Assembly (NCBI RefSeq): GCF_040151475.1 | Contig: NZ_JBDKWG010000122.1 | Location: 1-64,000 of the forward strand | Direction: 5' to 3' | DNA length: 64,000 bases | Origin: CAXBNB01 sp040151475 | Lineage (GTDB): Bacteria > Bacteroidota > Bacteroidia > Cytophagales > Cyclobacteriaceae | In this document: positions 55,425 to 64,000 of the stretch, one piece after another | How positions within the stretch are numbered: the first letter of the stretch is position 1 | Layout of the letters: every line of letters begins with the position of its first letter | The notes under the pieces: generated by a model | Told to the model about the DNA's origin: nothing | What the model saw: only the letters and a program-made list of their open reading frames with translations | The model's database searches: none | Made by a program: the position numbers and the translations under genes

Positions 55425-56819
55425 TTATAGTATATAGTGACTTAAATCCTTGTTTTGGATTAAACCGGAAAGCTTTTCTTGCACCTGATCTTTGGTGATT
55501 ACAATCTTGGCATTTGGTCCGATGATGTCCGGTATATCAAATAGAATGTCGTTGAGCAGTTTGCTCATCACTGTATGCAACCTTCTTGCGCCAATGTTTT
55601 CCACATCAGCATTGATATTAAAAGCCATTTCGGCAATCTCTTCCAATGCATCCTCCTGAAAAGTGATTTCGACATCTTCAGCTCCGACAAGTGCCTGATA
55701 TTGTTTGGTCAATGCATTTTTTGGCTCCTTTAGAATCCGCAGAAAATCATCTTTGGTAAGGTCGTCCAGCTCTACTCTGATCGGAAACCTTCCCTGCAAC
55801 TCCGGAATAAGATCTGACGGTTTCGCAAAATGAAATGCTCCGGCAGCAATAAACAATATGTGATCGGTATTGACTACTCCATATTTGGTATTGACGGCAC
55901 TGCCTTCCACGATTGGCAGCAAATCCCTCTGTACTCCTTCTCTGCTCACGTCCGGACCACCTTTCTTGGAAGCCCCTACAGCAATTTTATCTATCTCATC
56001 TATGAATACTATTCCGGTATTCTGAGCCTTTTCAATCGCCTCTTCTTTCACCTCATCCATATCGATCAATTTCGCAGATTCTTCTTCCAGCAAAATTTTT
56101 CGGGCATCAGCAATAGATACTTTTCTCTTTTTTACTTTTTTCGGCATCATATTGCCAATCATGTCCTGCAAGTTCATCATCGACACCTCATCCATTGCTC
56201 CCCCGCCAATCATACCTATGCCATTGCCTCCCGGCTGCTTCACGCTGATGTCTATCTTCCTGTCATCCAATTCTCCATTTCGGATTTTTTCTCTGAAGCG
56301 TTCTCTTGTTTTTTCGTTGAGTTCTGCATCATTTTCCGGCATTATATCTTCAGAATCAGAAGTAACAACTACAGCTTTTGCAGGAGACTTCACTGGAGGA
56401 ATAAGAGCATCCAATATTATTTCTTCGACTATAGCTTCCGCTTTGGCCTTTACCACTTCCTTTTTATTGGCTTTAATCAAACTTACAGACTGCTCCACCA
56501 AGTCTCTGATCATACTTTCCACATCTCTTCCTACATAGCCCACCTCGGTAAATTTGGAAGCCTCCACTTTTACAAATGGTGCGTCAGCTAATTTGGCCAG
56601 TCTCCTTGCTATTTCGGTCTTTCCTACTCCGGTAGCACCTATCATCAGAATATTGTTGGGAATAATTTCTCCCTGAATCTCTGATTTTACATTCATCCTT
56701 CTCCATCGGTTTCGAAGGGCTATCGCTACATTTCGCTTGGCATCTTTCTGTCCGATGATGTATTTGTCCAACTCGATGACTATCTCCCTCGGCGTAAGGT
56801 ATTTATCTTGTTCCAACAT
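55425..56819 (-). CDS. hslU: ATP-dependent protease ATPase subunit HslU
   Basis: The 464-residue AAA+ protein has the HslU start [17 protein letters not shown], Walker [10 protein letters not shown], the pore-loop region [11 protein letters not shown], the family-specific I-domain, and the [12 protein letters not shown] and [11 protein letters not shown] motifs. HslU unfolds proteins and feeds them to the HslV peptidase. No hslV is adjacent, as in many Bacteroidota. Its start overlaps the porQ stop by one base, so it is translated with porQ. Confidence 0.97.
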   Translation of the reverse strand: MLEQDKYLTPREIVIELDKYIIGQKDAKRNVAIALRNRWRRMNVKSEIQGEIIPNNILMIGATGVGKTEIARRLAKLADAPFVKVEASKFTEVGYVGRDVESMIRDLVEQSVSLIKANKKEVVKAKAEAIVEEIILDALIPPVKSPAKAVVVTSDSEDIMPENDAELNEKTRERFREKIRNGELDDRKIDISVKQPGGNGIGMIGGGAMDEVSMMNLQDMIGNMMPKKVKKRKVSIADARKILLEEESAKLIDMDEVKEEAIEKAQNTGIVFIDEIDKIAVGASKKGGPDVSREGVQRDLLPIVEGSAVNTKYGVVNTDHILFIAAGAFHFAKPSDLIPELQGRFPIRVELDDLTKDDFLRILKEPKNALTKQYQALVGAEDVEITFQEDALEEIAEMAFNINADVENIGARRLHTVMSKLLNDILFDIPDIIGPNAKIVITKDQVQEKLSGLIQNKDLSHYIL

Positions 56820-57838
56820 TATTCTATTGTTTTCTTCTTTAAAACTCTATTTAAATTTGACGTAATAGTCAAAAAACTTCTTCCCCCACTGGCATGGTAA
56901 GTGGCATTGGTATAAGCCAATTCAAAAGCTTTGATTCTTACCATAAATCCGAAATTAAATCCGGCACCACCAGAGGTATTTGTCAATCTCAACTCTTTTC
57001 TTAACAGATGGTTGTATCCCAATCGGATATTAAAATTCTTGCCTAAAATAAGTTCCGTTCCAATATTGATGTGTCTGAATATTTTATCTACTTGCCCGGG
57101 TTTGTCATCTTCGTTGCTCAGGTTTTCATCAAAGTAGGCAACATTGTCTCTATTGAGATTGTAAGCTGTAAATGTAAAACGGAATGGCATGTGTTCCGGT
57201 TTAAAAGTGATACCAGCTTGTACATCAAAAGGCAAAGTTCCATTGCTTGAATCGGTATAGTCTGATAGCAAAACGCCAAGACTTTTCATATTCAGTCCTA
57301 TTGTTAATTCCTTTTCAGGATGTCTATACAGCCCTCCCAAATCCAAAAAAAGACCAGAAGCAGAATAAGTATAAATTGATGATTGCACAAACTTCAGGTT
57401 TACTCCCATGGAAAATGGTCCAACTTTGTGGCTGTTTGATACAGTTACTGCCGTTTCCCCTGCATCAAACTTTCCAACCGAATTGCCAGAAGCATCATAA
57501 CTTTCAAACTCACCATAGGACATACGCTGTACTCCAAAACCCATAATCCCAAATTTTGTAAATTTTCGAGTGTAAGTAAAAGAACTATACTGGATGTCGG
57601 CGTAAAATCCCAGATAGCTTACAGACAAATAATTATGGTTTTCACTATCAAGCAATGCCGGATTTGACAAAAACATCGTCGCATCATTTTCAGTAGCCGA
57701 AACTACAACACCTCCCAAAGCTGCCGTTCTGGCGTTGACTGGCATATTCAAAAACTCAAAAACTCTTTTACCTCCAATCTGGGCATATAAAAAACCTGTG
57801 TTTATCAATAGAAATATAATAAATACAGACTTCTTCAT
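56819..57838 (-). CDS. porQ: Type IX secretion system protein PorQ
   Basis: The start was set at ATG 57838 ([20 protein letters not shown] signal peptide); a longer frame starts 5 codons earlier. The mature protein has the PorQ motif [20 protein letters not shown] followed by FLSNPALL, and an outer-membrane beta-barrel pattern through to an aromatic-rich end. PorQ, with PorU/V/Z, belongs to the attachment complex that anchors cargo on the cell surface. It sits between lon and hslU with 31 bases and 1 base of spacing. The link of a secretion protein with cytosolic proteases is positional only. Confidence 0.9.
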   Translation of the reverse strand: MKKSVFIIFLLINTGFLYAQIGGKRVFEFLNMPVNARTAALGGVVVSATENDATMFLSNPALLDSENHNYLSVSYLGFYADIQYSSFTYTRKFTKFGIMGFGVQRMSYGEFESYDASGNSVGKFDAGETAVTVSNSHKVGPFSMGVNLKFVQSSIYTYSASGLFLDLGGLYRHPEKELTIGLNMKSLGVLLSDYTDSSNGTLPFDVQAGITFKPEHMPFRFTFTAYNLNRDNVAYFDENLSNEDDKPGQVDKIFRHINIGTELILGKNFNIRLGYNHLLRKELRLTNTSGGAGFNFGFMVRIKAFELAYTNATYHASGGRSFLTITSNLNRVLKKKTIE

Positions 57839-57869
57839 TTTCAATATTTTCAAGGAAGATGATCAGAAG

Positions 57870-60350
57870 TTACGACAGCACTTCTTTTTCTTCAGGAATA
57901 TCTAATTTCATCGGGTTGTCCACCTTAGAAGGCAACAATGCCACATCCAACACTTCCTCAACGGTTTCAACAAAATGAAACTTCATATTGGTAATGTATT
58001 TAGGATTGATTTCATCTATGTCCTTTTTGTTCTTTTGACACAATATAATTTCTTTGATCCCTGCACGTCTAGCCGCTAATATCTTCTCTTTGATGCCTCC
58101 AACAGGCAAAACTTTTCCCCGAAGGGTTATTTCTCCGGTCATTGCCAGTTTGTCTTTCACTTTTCTCTGTGTAAAAATAGAAGCAAGAGAAGTAAGCATA
58201 GTGATACCTGCCGATGGACCATCTTTGGGTACGGCACCCGCCGGTACATGCACATGCAAATCATAGTTTTCAAAAACTTTGTAGTGAATGTCCAACTTCT
58301 CTGCATTGGATTTGAGATAGGAAAGAGCAGTCATTGCAGATTCTTTCATCACATCTCCCAACTGCCCTGACAGTGTCAATTTTCCCTTACCTCTACTCAG
58401 GCTTGATTCGATAAACAAAATCTCCCCCCCTACCTGCGTCCAGGCCAACCCTGTCACAACGCCAGGGAATTTATTATTTTGATAGAGTTCCTTATCAAAC
58501 ACCTCTGCACCCAATACTTCCTGCACGTCCTTTGGAGTCACTTTTTTACTATATTCCTCTTCCATTGCAATGGACTTAGCAGCATTTCTTACAATTGAAC
58601 CTACTTTTCGTTCCAAATTTCTAACTCCTGATTCTCTGGTGTATCCGTCTATTATCTTTGTTATGGCTTTTTGATCAAAAGTCAGATCTTCTTTCTTCAA
58701 ACCATGCTCCAGCTTTTGTTTTGGAATCAAATGTTTTTTGGCAATTAGCGTCTTTTCTTCCAAGGTATAGCCATTTATTTCAATGATTTCCATTCTGTCT
58801 CTGAGTGCAGGCTGAATGGTATCCAATGAATTGGCTGTAGCTATAAACAACACTTTCGAAAGGTCGTAATCAACCTCAAGGTAGTTGTCTTTAAATGTAG
58901 AATTTTGTTCAGGGTCCAGTACTTCAAGCAAAGCCGAAGATGGATCTCCTCTAAAATCTGATGCCACTTTGTCTATTTCATCCAATACAAATACCGGGTT
59001 GGATGTTTTAGCCTTCTTGATGTTTTGGATCACCTTGCCCGGCATGGCACCTATATAGGTTTTTCTGTGCCCTCTTATTTCCGCTTCATCGTGCACTCCT
59101 CCGAGCGACATCCTTACGTATTTTCTATTCAACGCTTTAGCTATAGATTTTCCCAGAGAAGTTTTACCCACTCCTGGAGGGCCATAAAGGCATAATATTG
59201 GTCCTTTCAGATCATTTTTCAATTTCCTGACTGCCAAATACTCAATAATCCTGTCTTTGACTTTTTCAAGGCCAAAGTGATCTTTATCCAATATCTTCTT
59301 TGCCCTTTTCAGGTCAAAATTATCGGTGGTCAGGTCGTTCCAGGGCAAGTCAAGCAACAACTCTGCATAATTTACTGCTACCGGATATTCGGCTGCCATG
59401 GGGTTCATTCGTAGGATTTTATCAATCTCCTTGCTGAAATGTTCACTGACTTCCTTAGGCCAGTTTTTGTCCATCCCACGGTTTCTCAACTCATCGATCT
59501 CCTGCTCCGGGCTACCCTGTCCCAACTCATCCTGTAGCACTTTTATCTGCTGTCGCAAATAATAATCCCTTTGCTGTTGATCTATATCGGTATTGACTTT
59601 GTTCTGGATTTCATTTTTGAGTTCGAGCATCTGAATATCCTTCAGCATGTACTGAAGTAATTGCTCGGCTCTTATTTTTCCATCGTTCAGCTCAAGCAAC
59701 TTTTGTTTTTCCTTTACATCGGCATTCACATTTGAGGAAAGGAAGTGAGTCAAAAAGCCAAAACTCTCTATGTTCTCAAGTGCTATCTGTGCTTCCTTAG
59801 GAATTTCCGGGTTGAGCTTCAATATTTTCTTTGCCGAATCCTTCAGAGACTGCACTATAGCAACGGTTTCCTTTTTAGTTTCATCGGGATATTGCTCTTC
59901 CAGTATTTTAACTTTTGCAGTCATGTATGGATTTTCCCTTATTACTTTTTGAAGTTCGAACCTGCTCTTTCCCTGAATAATAATAGTCGTATTACCATCG
60001 GGCAACACTATCATTTTTATGATTTTGGCAAGTGTCCCCACTCTGTAAATATCATTTTCACCCGGATCTTCTGCTTGCAGGTTCTTTTGTGCTGCCACTC
60101 CTATCAACCTATCACCCCTGTATGCCTTTTTTACCAGGCGGATAGATTTTTGCCTGCTCACTGTAATGGGTATCACTACTCCTGAAAACAGTACCGCATT
60201 TTTTAACGGCAAAATAGGAATGAATTCGGGTAAATTTTCCTGAGACAGCTCCTCTGTATCTTCTGAATGAATTAACGGAATAAGTTCCTCTGTATCTTCT
60301 TCTATCAAATCCGATAACATCATTGAATTATATAAATTGTTATGCTCCAT
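57870..60350 (-). CDS. lon: ATP-dependent protease La (Lon)
   Basis: The 826-residue protein has the Lon N-domain ([20 protein letters not shown]), the AAA+ Walker [10 protein letters not shown] and the proteolytic site [11 protein letters not shown] with the catalytic Ser, plus the downstream Lys in [16 protein letters not shown]. Lon degrades misfolded and regulatory proteins. It is the first gene of the lon-porQ-hslU run. The 227 bases upstream hold no clear minus-strand promoter. Confidence 0.97.
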   Translation of the reverse strand: MEHNNLYNSMMLSDLIEEDTEELIPLIHSEDTEELSQENLPEFIPILPLKNAVLFSGVVIPITVSRQKSIRLVKKAYRGDRLIGVAAQKNLQAEDPGENDIYRVGTLAKIIKMIVLPDGNTTIIIQGKSRFELQKVIRENPYMTAKVKILEEQYPDETKKETVAIVQSLKDSAKKILKLNPEIPKEAQIALENIESFGFLTHFLSSNVNADVKEKQKLLELNDGKIRAEQLLQYMLKDIQMLELKNEIQNKVNTDIDQQQRDYYLRQQIKVLQDELGQGSPEQEIDELRNRGMDKNWPKEVSEHFSKEIDKILRMNPMAAEYPVAVNYAELLLDLPWNDLTTDNFDLKRAKKILDKDHFGLEKVKDRIIEYLAVRKLKNDLKGPILCLYGPPGVGKTSLGKSIAKALNRKYVRMSLGGVHDEAEIRGHRKTYIGAMPGKVIQNIKKAKTSNPVFVLDEIDKVASDFRGDPSSALLEVLDPEQNSTFKDNYLEVDYDLSKVLFIATANSLDTIQPALRDRMEIIEINGYTLEEKTLIAKKHLIPKQKLEHGLKKEDLTFDQKAITKIIDGYTRESGVRNLERKVGSIVRNAAKSIAMEEEYSKKVTPKDVQEVLGAEVFDKELYQNNKFPGVVTGLAWTQVGGEILFIESSLSRGKGKLTLSGQLGDVMKESAMTALSYLKSNAEKLDIHYKVFENYDLHVHVPAGAVPKDGPSAGITMLTSLASIFTQRKVKDKLAMTGEITLRGKVLPVGGIKEKILAARRAGIKEIILCQKNKKDIDEINPKYITNMKFHFVETVEEVLDVALLPSKVDNPMKLDIPEEKEVLS

Positions 60351-60607
60351 AAATGCTTTTCAACCTTCACTGTCAAAATGACATAATTTCTTTCTACGTA
60401 GTTATATTATTTAACCAACGCAGCAAGTTGCAATAGATATGCCAAAGAATTTGTAATTAAAACAGGCACAAGTTTAAAATCAATTAATACTGTATTAATT
60501 TTGATTATCTTGTTTGGAATATGATTTTTCAAAAAATCATCGTTAAACAGGTGAAAGAATAAACAGAAGACAAAAGAGTGAGCCACACCCCTTATAATAT
60601 TAGAAGC

Positions 60608-62593
60608 ATGTCTTCCAAGCCTGTTCTACTGGCAATCTTGCTAATGCTTTCATTTCAGTATTGTAAAGGTCAATTCAATGGTAAAAGAAATAAAAAAGAG
60701 TTAATTCTTGAAGTTGACACCATCGCAATCAATACTGAATTCAATATTTATGATTTCAAAAACATCAATCGTATTAGAGAGTACTTCAACAAATCAAAAC
60801 TGGAACATATCTTAAAGCTGGAAAAAGAAAAAGACTGGCCTAAGCTTTATTATGCGCTCAAAGACTACATTAAGAATTTCGCCATTAGAAATTTTTATGT
60901 CGATACTTATTGGATTTGGAGGCTTGCCAAATTGACCGAATTGTATGGAACAGAAGAAGAAGCCCGGTCTCTTTATAAATTGGTACTCAGACACCACCAT
61001 CAGGGAATAGACATCCACGAAATAGAGATTTATTACGATTCGTTAAATACTCAAATGACAGATCAGTTTGTGCCACTGGATTATTATTATAAATTGGTGG
61101 AACACCGTAAAGCGATAGACACACTTCGTCCTCCTCCGGGAGTATTGCTGAACATGGGTAGAAGGATCAATTCAAGAAAAGCAGATTATGGTCCCACTCT
61201 GGCACTCAATGATGATGTACTCATTTTCACATCTCAAAGAAACGAATCTGAAAAGGGGTTGGATTTCACAGAAAATGAAGACTTGTTTTTCAGCACAAGA
61301 AAAAATGGTTTCTGGGATCTCAGTCAGGAACTCAAAGCTATTAACACTCAATACAATGAAGGATCGGCATGCCTGAGTCGTGATAAGAAAACACTTTATT
61401 TTTCCAGATGTGAATCTCCACTCTCAATGGGCAATTGTGACATCTTTATGGCCACCATGCAGGAAGACAGTACTTGGGGAGGAATCAAAAATTTAGGATT
61501 TAATGTAAACAGCATCAGTTGGGACTCACATCCATCATTATCACATACCGAAGATACATTGTACTTTGCATCGGACAGAATTGGTGGATTTGGATTGTCA
61601 GATATTTACTTTACATATAAAGATGGAAATGGTGGGTGGGCAAGAGCCCAAAATCTAGGGCCTGTAATCAACACAAGGAAGAATGATGTAAGTCCATTTT
61701 ACCATCCAAAACATCATGTGTTGTACTTTAGTTCTAACGGGCAACTGTACTCCTTCGGTGAGTTTGATATATACAAAGCTTACAAAAAAGACAATAGGTG
61801 GAGTGAACCAGTGAATATTGGCCCATTGGTAAACGGTCCGGGAAATGAATTTTACTTTACCATTGACTCTGAATCCAGAGACCTTTACTACTCCCGATCT
61901 GCCAATCGTGATCTTACCAAGCAGGATTTGTACTCTTTCCCACTTCCTATGGGTGCCAACCCAAATGCATTAACCAGAGTAACAGGTTCATTAACAGATT
62001 CCCTGACCGGAAAACCATTTACAGGGATAGTATCCATTATTGACATGGATGAAAAGGTAGAGGTGGCTCCCAAATACCTGAAAGCTGATGGAAGTTTTGA
62101 GTTTGACCTGGTAAACAACCGCAACTATTTGCTGGTGATTCAAGGAGATGAGTTTTTCAGAATTGAGGAAATGTTTTATCTGGACGGGCCCGCTGACTTC
62201 AGAAAAGTAACAGAACCAATTGCCAGCCGGGTGAAATTTGAATCCATAGAATTTGATATCGGACAGTCTAATCTAAAGACTGAAATGTACGGTGATCTAA
62301 ACAAAATAGTAAATTTTATGTACGACAATCTGGACTTTTTTCTAAAGATATCAGGACATACAGATTCTTTTGGCTCAGCAGATGTCAACTTAAAATTATC
62401 CAAAGAAAGAGCCAAAACTATTCGTGATTATATCGTGATTTTTGGCGGAGTTGATCAGCACAGGGTAAGTCATGAAGGCTATGGAAGCACACAACCTATA
62501 GTTGACGAAATAACCGAAGAGGACAAAAAGCTTAACCGAAGGGTGGAATTTGAAATCTATCGGCCAGCGGTGGGAGTCGGGCAGGGGAAGTAA
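60608..62593 (+). CDS. PorE-like OmpA-family protein with PD40 repeats
   Basis: The start was set at ATG 60608 (MSSKPVLLAILLMLSFQYCK then GQ signal peptide); a GTG frame 10 codons earlier is less likely. After a helical N-part (about residues 25-165), PD40 propeller repeats follow (ALNDDVLIFTSQ, LYFASDRIGGFGLSDIY, LYFSSNGQLYSFGEFDIY), then a carboxypeptidase-like Ig domain (VTGSLTDSLTGKPFTG) and a C-terminal OmpA domain (ISGHTDSFGSADVNLKLSKE). This is the domain order of PorE, the peptidoglycan-linked periplasmic component of type IX secretion (reported at about 670 residues). PorQ is encoded 3 kb away. OmpA/PD40 proteins outside the secretion system are the alternative. Confidence 0.82.
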   Translation: MSSKPVLLAILLMLSFQYCKGQFNGKRNKKELILEVDTIAINTEFNIYDFKNINRIREYFNKSKLEHILKLEKEKDWPKLYYALKDYIKNFAIRNFYVDTYWIWRLAKLTELYGTEEEARSLYKLVLRHHHQGIDIHEIEIYYDSLNTQMTDQFVPLDYYYKLVEHRKAIDTLRPPPGVLLNMGRRINSRKADYGPTLALNDDVLIFTSQRNESEKGLDFTENEDLFFSTRKNGFWDLSQELKAINTQYNEGSACLSRDKKTLYFSRCESPLSMGNCDIFMATMQEDSTWGGIKNLGFNVNSISWDSHPSLSHTEDTLYFASDRIGGFGLSDIYFTYKDGNGGWARAQNLGPVINTRKNDVSPFYHPKHHVLYFSSNGQLYSFGEFDIYKAYKKDNRWSEPVNIGPLVNGPGNEFYFTIDSESRDLYYSRSANRDLTKQDLYSFPLPMGANPNALTRVTGSLTDSLTGKPFTGIVSIIDMDEKVEVAPKYLKADGSFEFDLVNNRNYLLVIQGDEFFRIEEMFYLDGPADFRKVTEPIASRVKFESIEFDIGQSNLKTEMYGDLNKIVNFMYDNLDFFLKISGHTDSFGSADVNLKLSKERAKTIRDYIVIFGGVDQHRVSHEGYGSTQPIVDEITEEDKKLNRRVEFEIYRPAVGVGQGK

Positions 62594-62652
62594 TGGTTTT
62601 TTTCTTGAATTGGTAATATCGGATAATTGTTTTTGCTAAAAAAGTTACGTCC

Positions 62653-62696
62653 CTCTTTGTGCTTATATACTAAAGTAACATCTTAGCATCAAAGAG
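62653..62696 (+). repeat. Inverted repeat in the leader of the cyclopropane synthase-like gene
   Basis: CTCTTTGTGCT (62653-62663) pairs with AGCATCAAAGAG (62685-62696) with one bulged base and a 21-base loop. It ends 15 bases before the ATG of the next gene and might affect its translation. Confidence 0.4.
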
Positions 62697-62711
62697 AACT
62701 ATTGAAACAGA

Positions 62712-63848
62712 ATGAAATACACGCAATTTACTCAAATACTACATCAACAACTTATTCAACAAAAATCAACTACCGCTTTCCAAATATATCTTGAAAAAGA
62801 TTTAATTTTCTCATTTCTAAAAGAAACAAACACGCCAAAGTTTACGATTGTTCTTAACAAAAAAGGCTGGAATGCCTTAAAATCATTAAATGAGACCAAA
62901 ATAGCTGAAGCATATATTGATTCTAATATTGAAATCACAGGAGACCTTTTGGAGGCATTCGAATTGCGCTCGTTACTCGGAAGAAAAAATTGGTTCTTTA
63001 ACTTATGGAATGTTCATATTTCTCCGTTGATATTTGGACAAATCACTTCTGATAGAAAATGGATTGCTTCCCATTATGATCATGGGGATGAACTTTACCT
63101 CAATTTTTTAGACCAAACTCGGACTTACTCACAAGGAATTTTTGAAAACGAAAATGAAACACTTGAAACCGCAATGTTACGTAAACATCAATATGCATTT
63201 GATAAATGTAATTTAAAACCCGGACAAGAGGTTTTGGATATTGGTGGAGGCTGGGGTTCTTTTTTAGAATTTGCTGGAAAAAAGGGAGTTCGAATAACAA
63301 GCATTACTATTTCCAAAGACTCTCAAGCTTACTTGAATAGAATTGTGCAAGAATACAACCTACCATGTAAAGTTCAAAACTCTCATTTTCTAGAATTCAA
63401 AACAGAAAAGAAATTTGATGCCATCATAAATATGGGAGTTACAGAGCATTTACCCAATTACAGCAAAACACTTTCAAAATACACTGAATTACTCAAGCCT
63501 AACGGTAAAATTTATTTAGATGCCAGTGCTTCTGACAACAAGTTTGACTTTTCAACTTATATCAATAAATACATCTACCCTGGCAATCCTTCACCATTAT
63601 GTTTAGCGGATTATTTGAAGCACCTAGCGAGTTATCCCTTAGAACTGGAAGAACTGATAAATGATGGTAATAACTATTACCTCACAGCCAAAAAATGGTG
63701 TCAAAACTTAGAGCATAATAAAGATACAATCGCTAATAAATACCCAAGTCTTTATAGAATATTTGAATTATATCTTTATGGTACGGCACATGCATTCAAA
63801 ACTAAATCAATGACAGCTTACAGAATGATATTGAGTTTGCCATCCTAG
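62712..63848 (+). CDS. Cyclopropane-fatty-acyl-phospholipid synthase-like methyltransferase
   Basis: The 378-residue protein has the CFA synthase layout: helical N-domain, the SHYDHGDELYLNFLD region, SAM-binding EVLDIGGGWGSF, and GVTEHLPNYSKTL. The typical substrate is an unsaturated phospholipid acyl chain, methylated to a cyclopropane. The C-terminal part ends at a regular place for this family. It is possibly preceded by its own leader hairpin. The stop codon overlaps the palindrome TCCTAGCTAGGA. No further gene is seen up to the right edge. Confidence 0.9.
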   Translation: MKYTQFTQILHQQLIQQKSTTAFQIYLEKDLIFSFLKETNTPKFTIVLNKKGWNALKSLNETKIAEAYIDSNIEITGDLLEAFELRSLLGRKNWFFNLWNVHISPLIFGQITSDRKWIASHYDHGDELYLNFLDQTRTYSQGIFENENETLETAMLRKHQYAFDKCNLKPGQEVLDIGGGWGSFLEFAGKKGVRITSITISKDSQAYLNRIVQEYNLPCKVQNSHFLEFKTEKKFDAIINMGVTEHLPNYSKTLSKYTELLKPNGKIYLDASASDNKFDFSTYINKYIYPGNPSPLCLADYLKHLASYPLELEELINDGNNYYLTAKKWCQNLEHNKDTIANKYPSLYRIFELYLYGTAHAFKTKSMTAYRMILSLPS

Positions 63849-64000
63849 CTAGGATAGGATTAGGAATTTGGCAATGAGGATACAGAAATATACACTACTT
63901 CTTTGAAATCTATTCAACCTATTAATATGAAGAGTTGAATACTTGTAAAGTGAAAGTCATCAGAATAATAACTGTGTAGCCATGGATAGTCTAACGACTA

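Noticed and set aside
55830..56591. A 253-codon plus-strand ORF antisense to hslU, and similar long antisense ORFs over mutL, the AAA ATPase and other genes.
   Set aside because: They lie fully inside recognised genes on the other strand and lack family features or a plausible start context.
63843..63854. 12-bp palindrome TCCTAGCTAGGA over the stop codon of the last gene.
   Set aside because: Too short and with no T-run; probably accidental, although it might be a weak terminator stem.
1..64000. Search for CRISPR arrays, rRNA genes, integrases and IS transposases.
   Set aside because: No regularly spaced short repeats, rRNA sequence, integrase or transposase gene was seen; the only mobile-like item is the 143-bp element.

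Overview
The window looks like a chromosomal segment of a Bacteroidota bacterium, probably a Cytophagales-type marine or soil species. This rests on AT-rich DNA, several promoters of the Bacteroidota type (-7 TAnnTTTG with a TTG about 20 bases upstream), type IX secretion genes (PorQ and a PorE-like OmpA protein), lipoprotein and '...GQ' signal peptides, bacillithiol genes (bshA and a YfiT/DinB protein), an S1 protein with long acidic and Lys-rich tails, and many glycan and peptide turnover proteins. The genus cannot be fixed from the sequence alone.

Layout. 1-11,767 (minus) is the N-terminal 3,922 codons of one giant secreted protein that runs off the left edge: signal peptide, parallel beta-helix, six LamG-like/GIGRDD modules, an inserted beta-propeller, a Calx-beta-like domain and an invasin-type Ig domain. 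A LytTR regulator lies directly upstream (12,188-13,129). The gap between them holds a direct repeat and a hairpin that may be a small RNA. Next come tRNA-Cys and rpsA, each with a recognisable promoter and terminator. 16.5-21.7 kb (plus) is a four-gene imelysin / di-haem c-type cytochrome / imelysin-like / HTTM operon with a Fur-family-like palindrome at its promoter and a perfect 20-bp hairpin over the second gene's start. 21.7-25.1 kb (minus) encodes a VWA protein, a Mg-chelatase-like AAA ATPase and an ABC ATPase. 25.4-30.1 kb (minus) has a fatty acid hydroxylase, bshA and a GH3/beta-lactamase fusion whose GH3 half lacks its catalytic residues. 30.2-34.2 kb (plus) is a small membrane protein, mutL and two rhomboid proteases. 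34.2-40.8 kb (minus) is housekeeping: folB, a DivIVA protein, a WD40 protein, HIT, greA (with a terminator-like hairpin in its leader), a D-2-hydroxyacid dehydrogenase, mgtE and rsmA. 40.9-47.3 kb (mostly plus) carries pdxA, a phosphopantetheinyl transferase, a redoxin, tandem UspA (minus), glutaminyl cyclase, SCP2, DinB/YfiT and a metallophosphatase.

47.3-50.8 kb (minus) has a C69 dipeptidase, a GH20-like hydrolase and an apparently exported SAM methyltransferase. 51.6-53.8 kb (minus) is the accessory highlight: a two-gene operon of a RecF/OLD-type ABC ATPase and a DUF4435/TOPRIM-like effector, organised like the PARIS (AriA-AriB) anti-phage system. At 54.5 kb a 143-bp element with 17-bp terminal inverted repeats and internal GC-rich hairpins looks like a MITE or REP-type element. 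54.7-60.4 kb (minus) has a 1-Cys peroxiredoxin and a tight lon-porQ-hslU cluster. The window ends with a PorE-like OmpA/PD40 protein and a cyclopropane-fatty-acyl-phospholipid synthase-like methyltransferase (plus).

Most of the window is ordinary chromosome. The parts most worth a second look are the PARIS-like pair, the 143-bp inverted-repeat element, the hairpin and operator of the imelysin operon, the dead GH3 domain, the greA leader terminator and the DNA upstream of the giant gene. All family assignments were made by eye from motifs; no database search was run.
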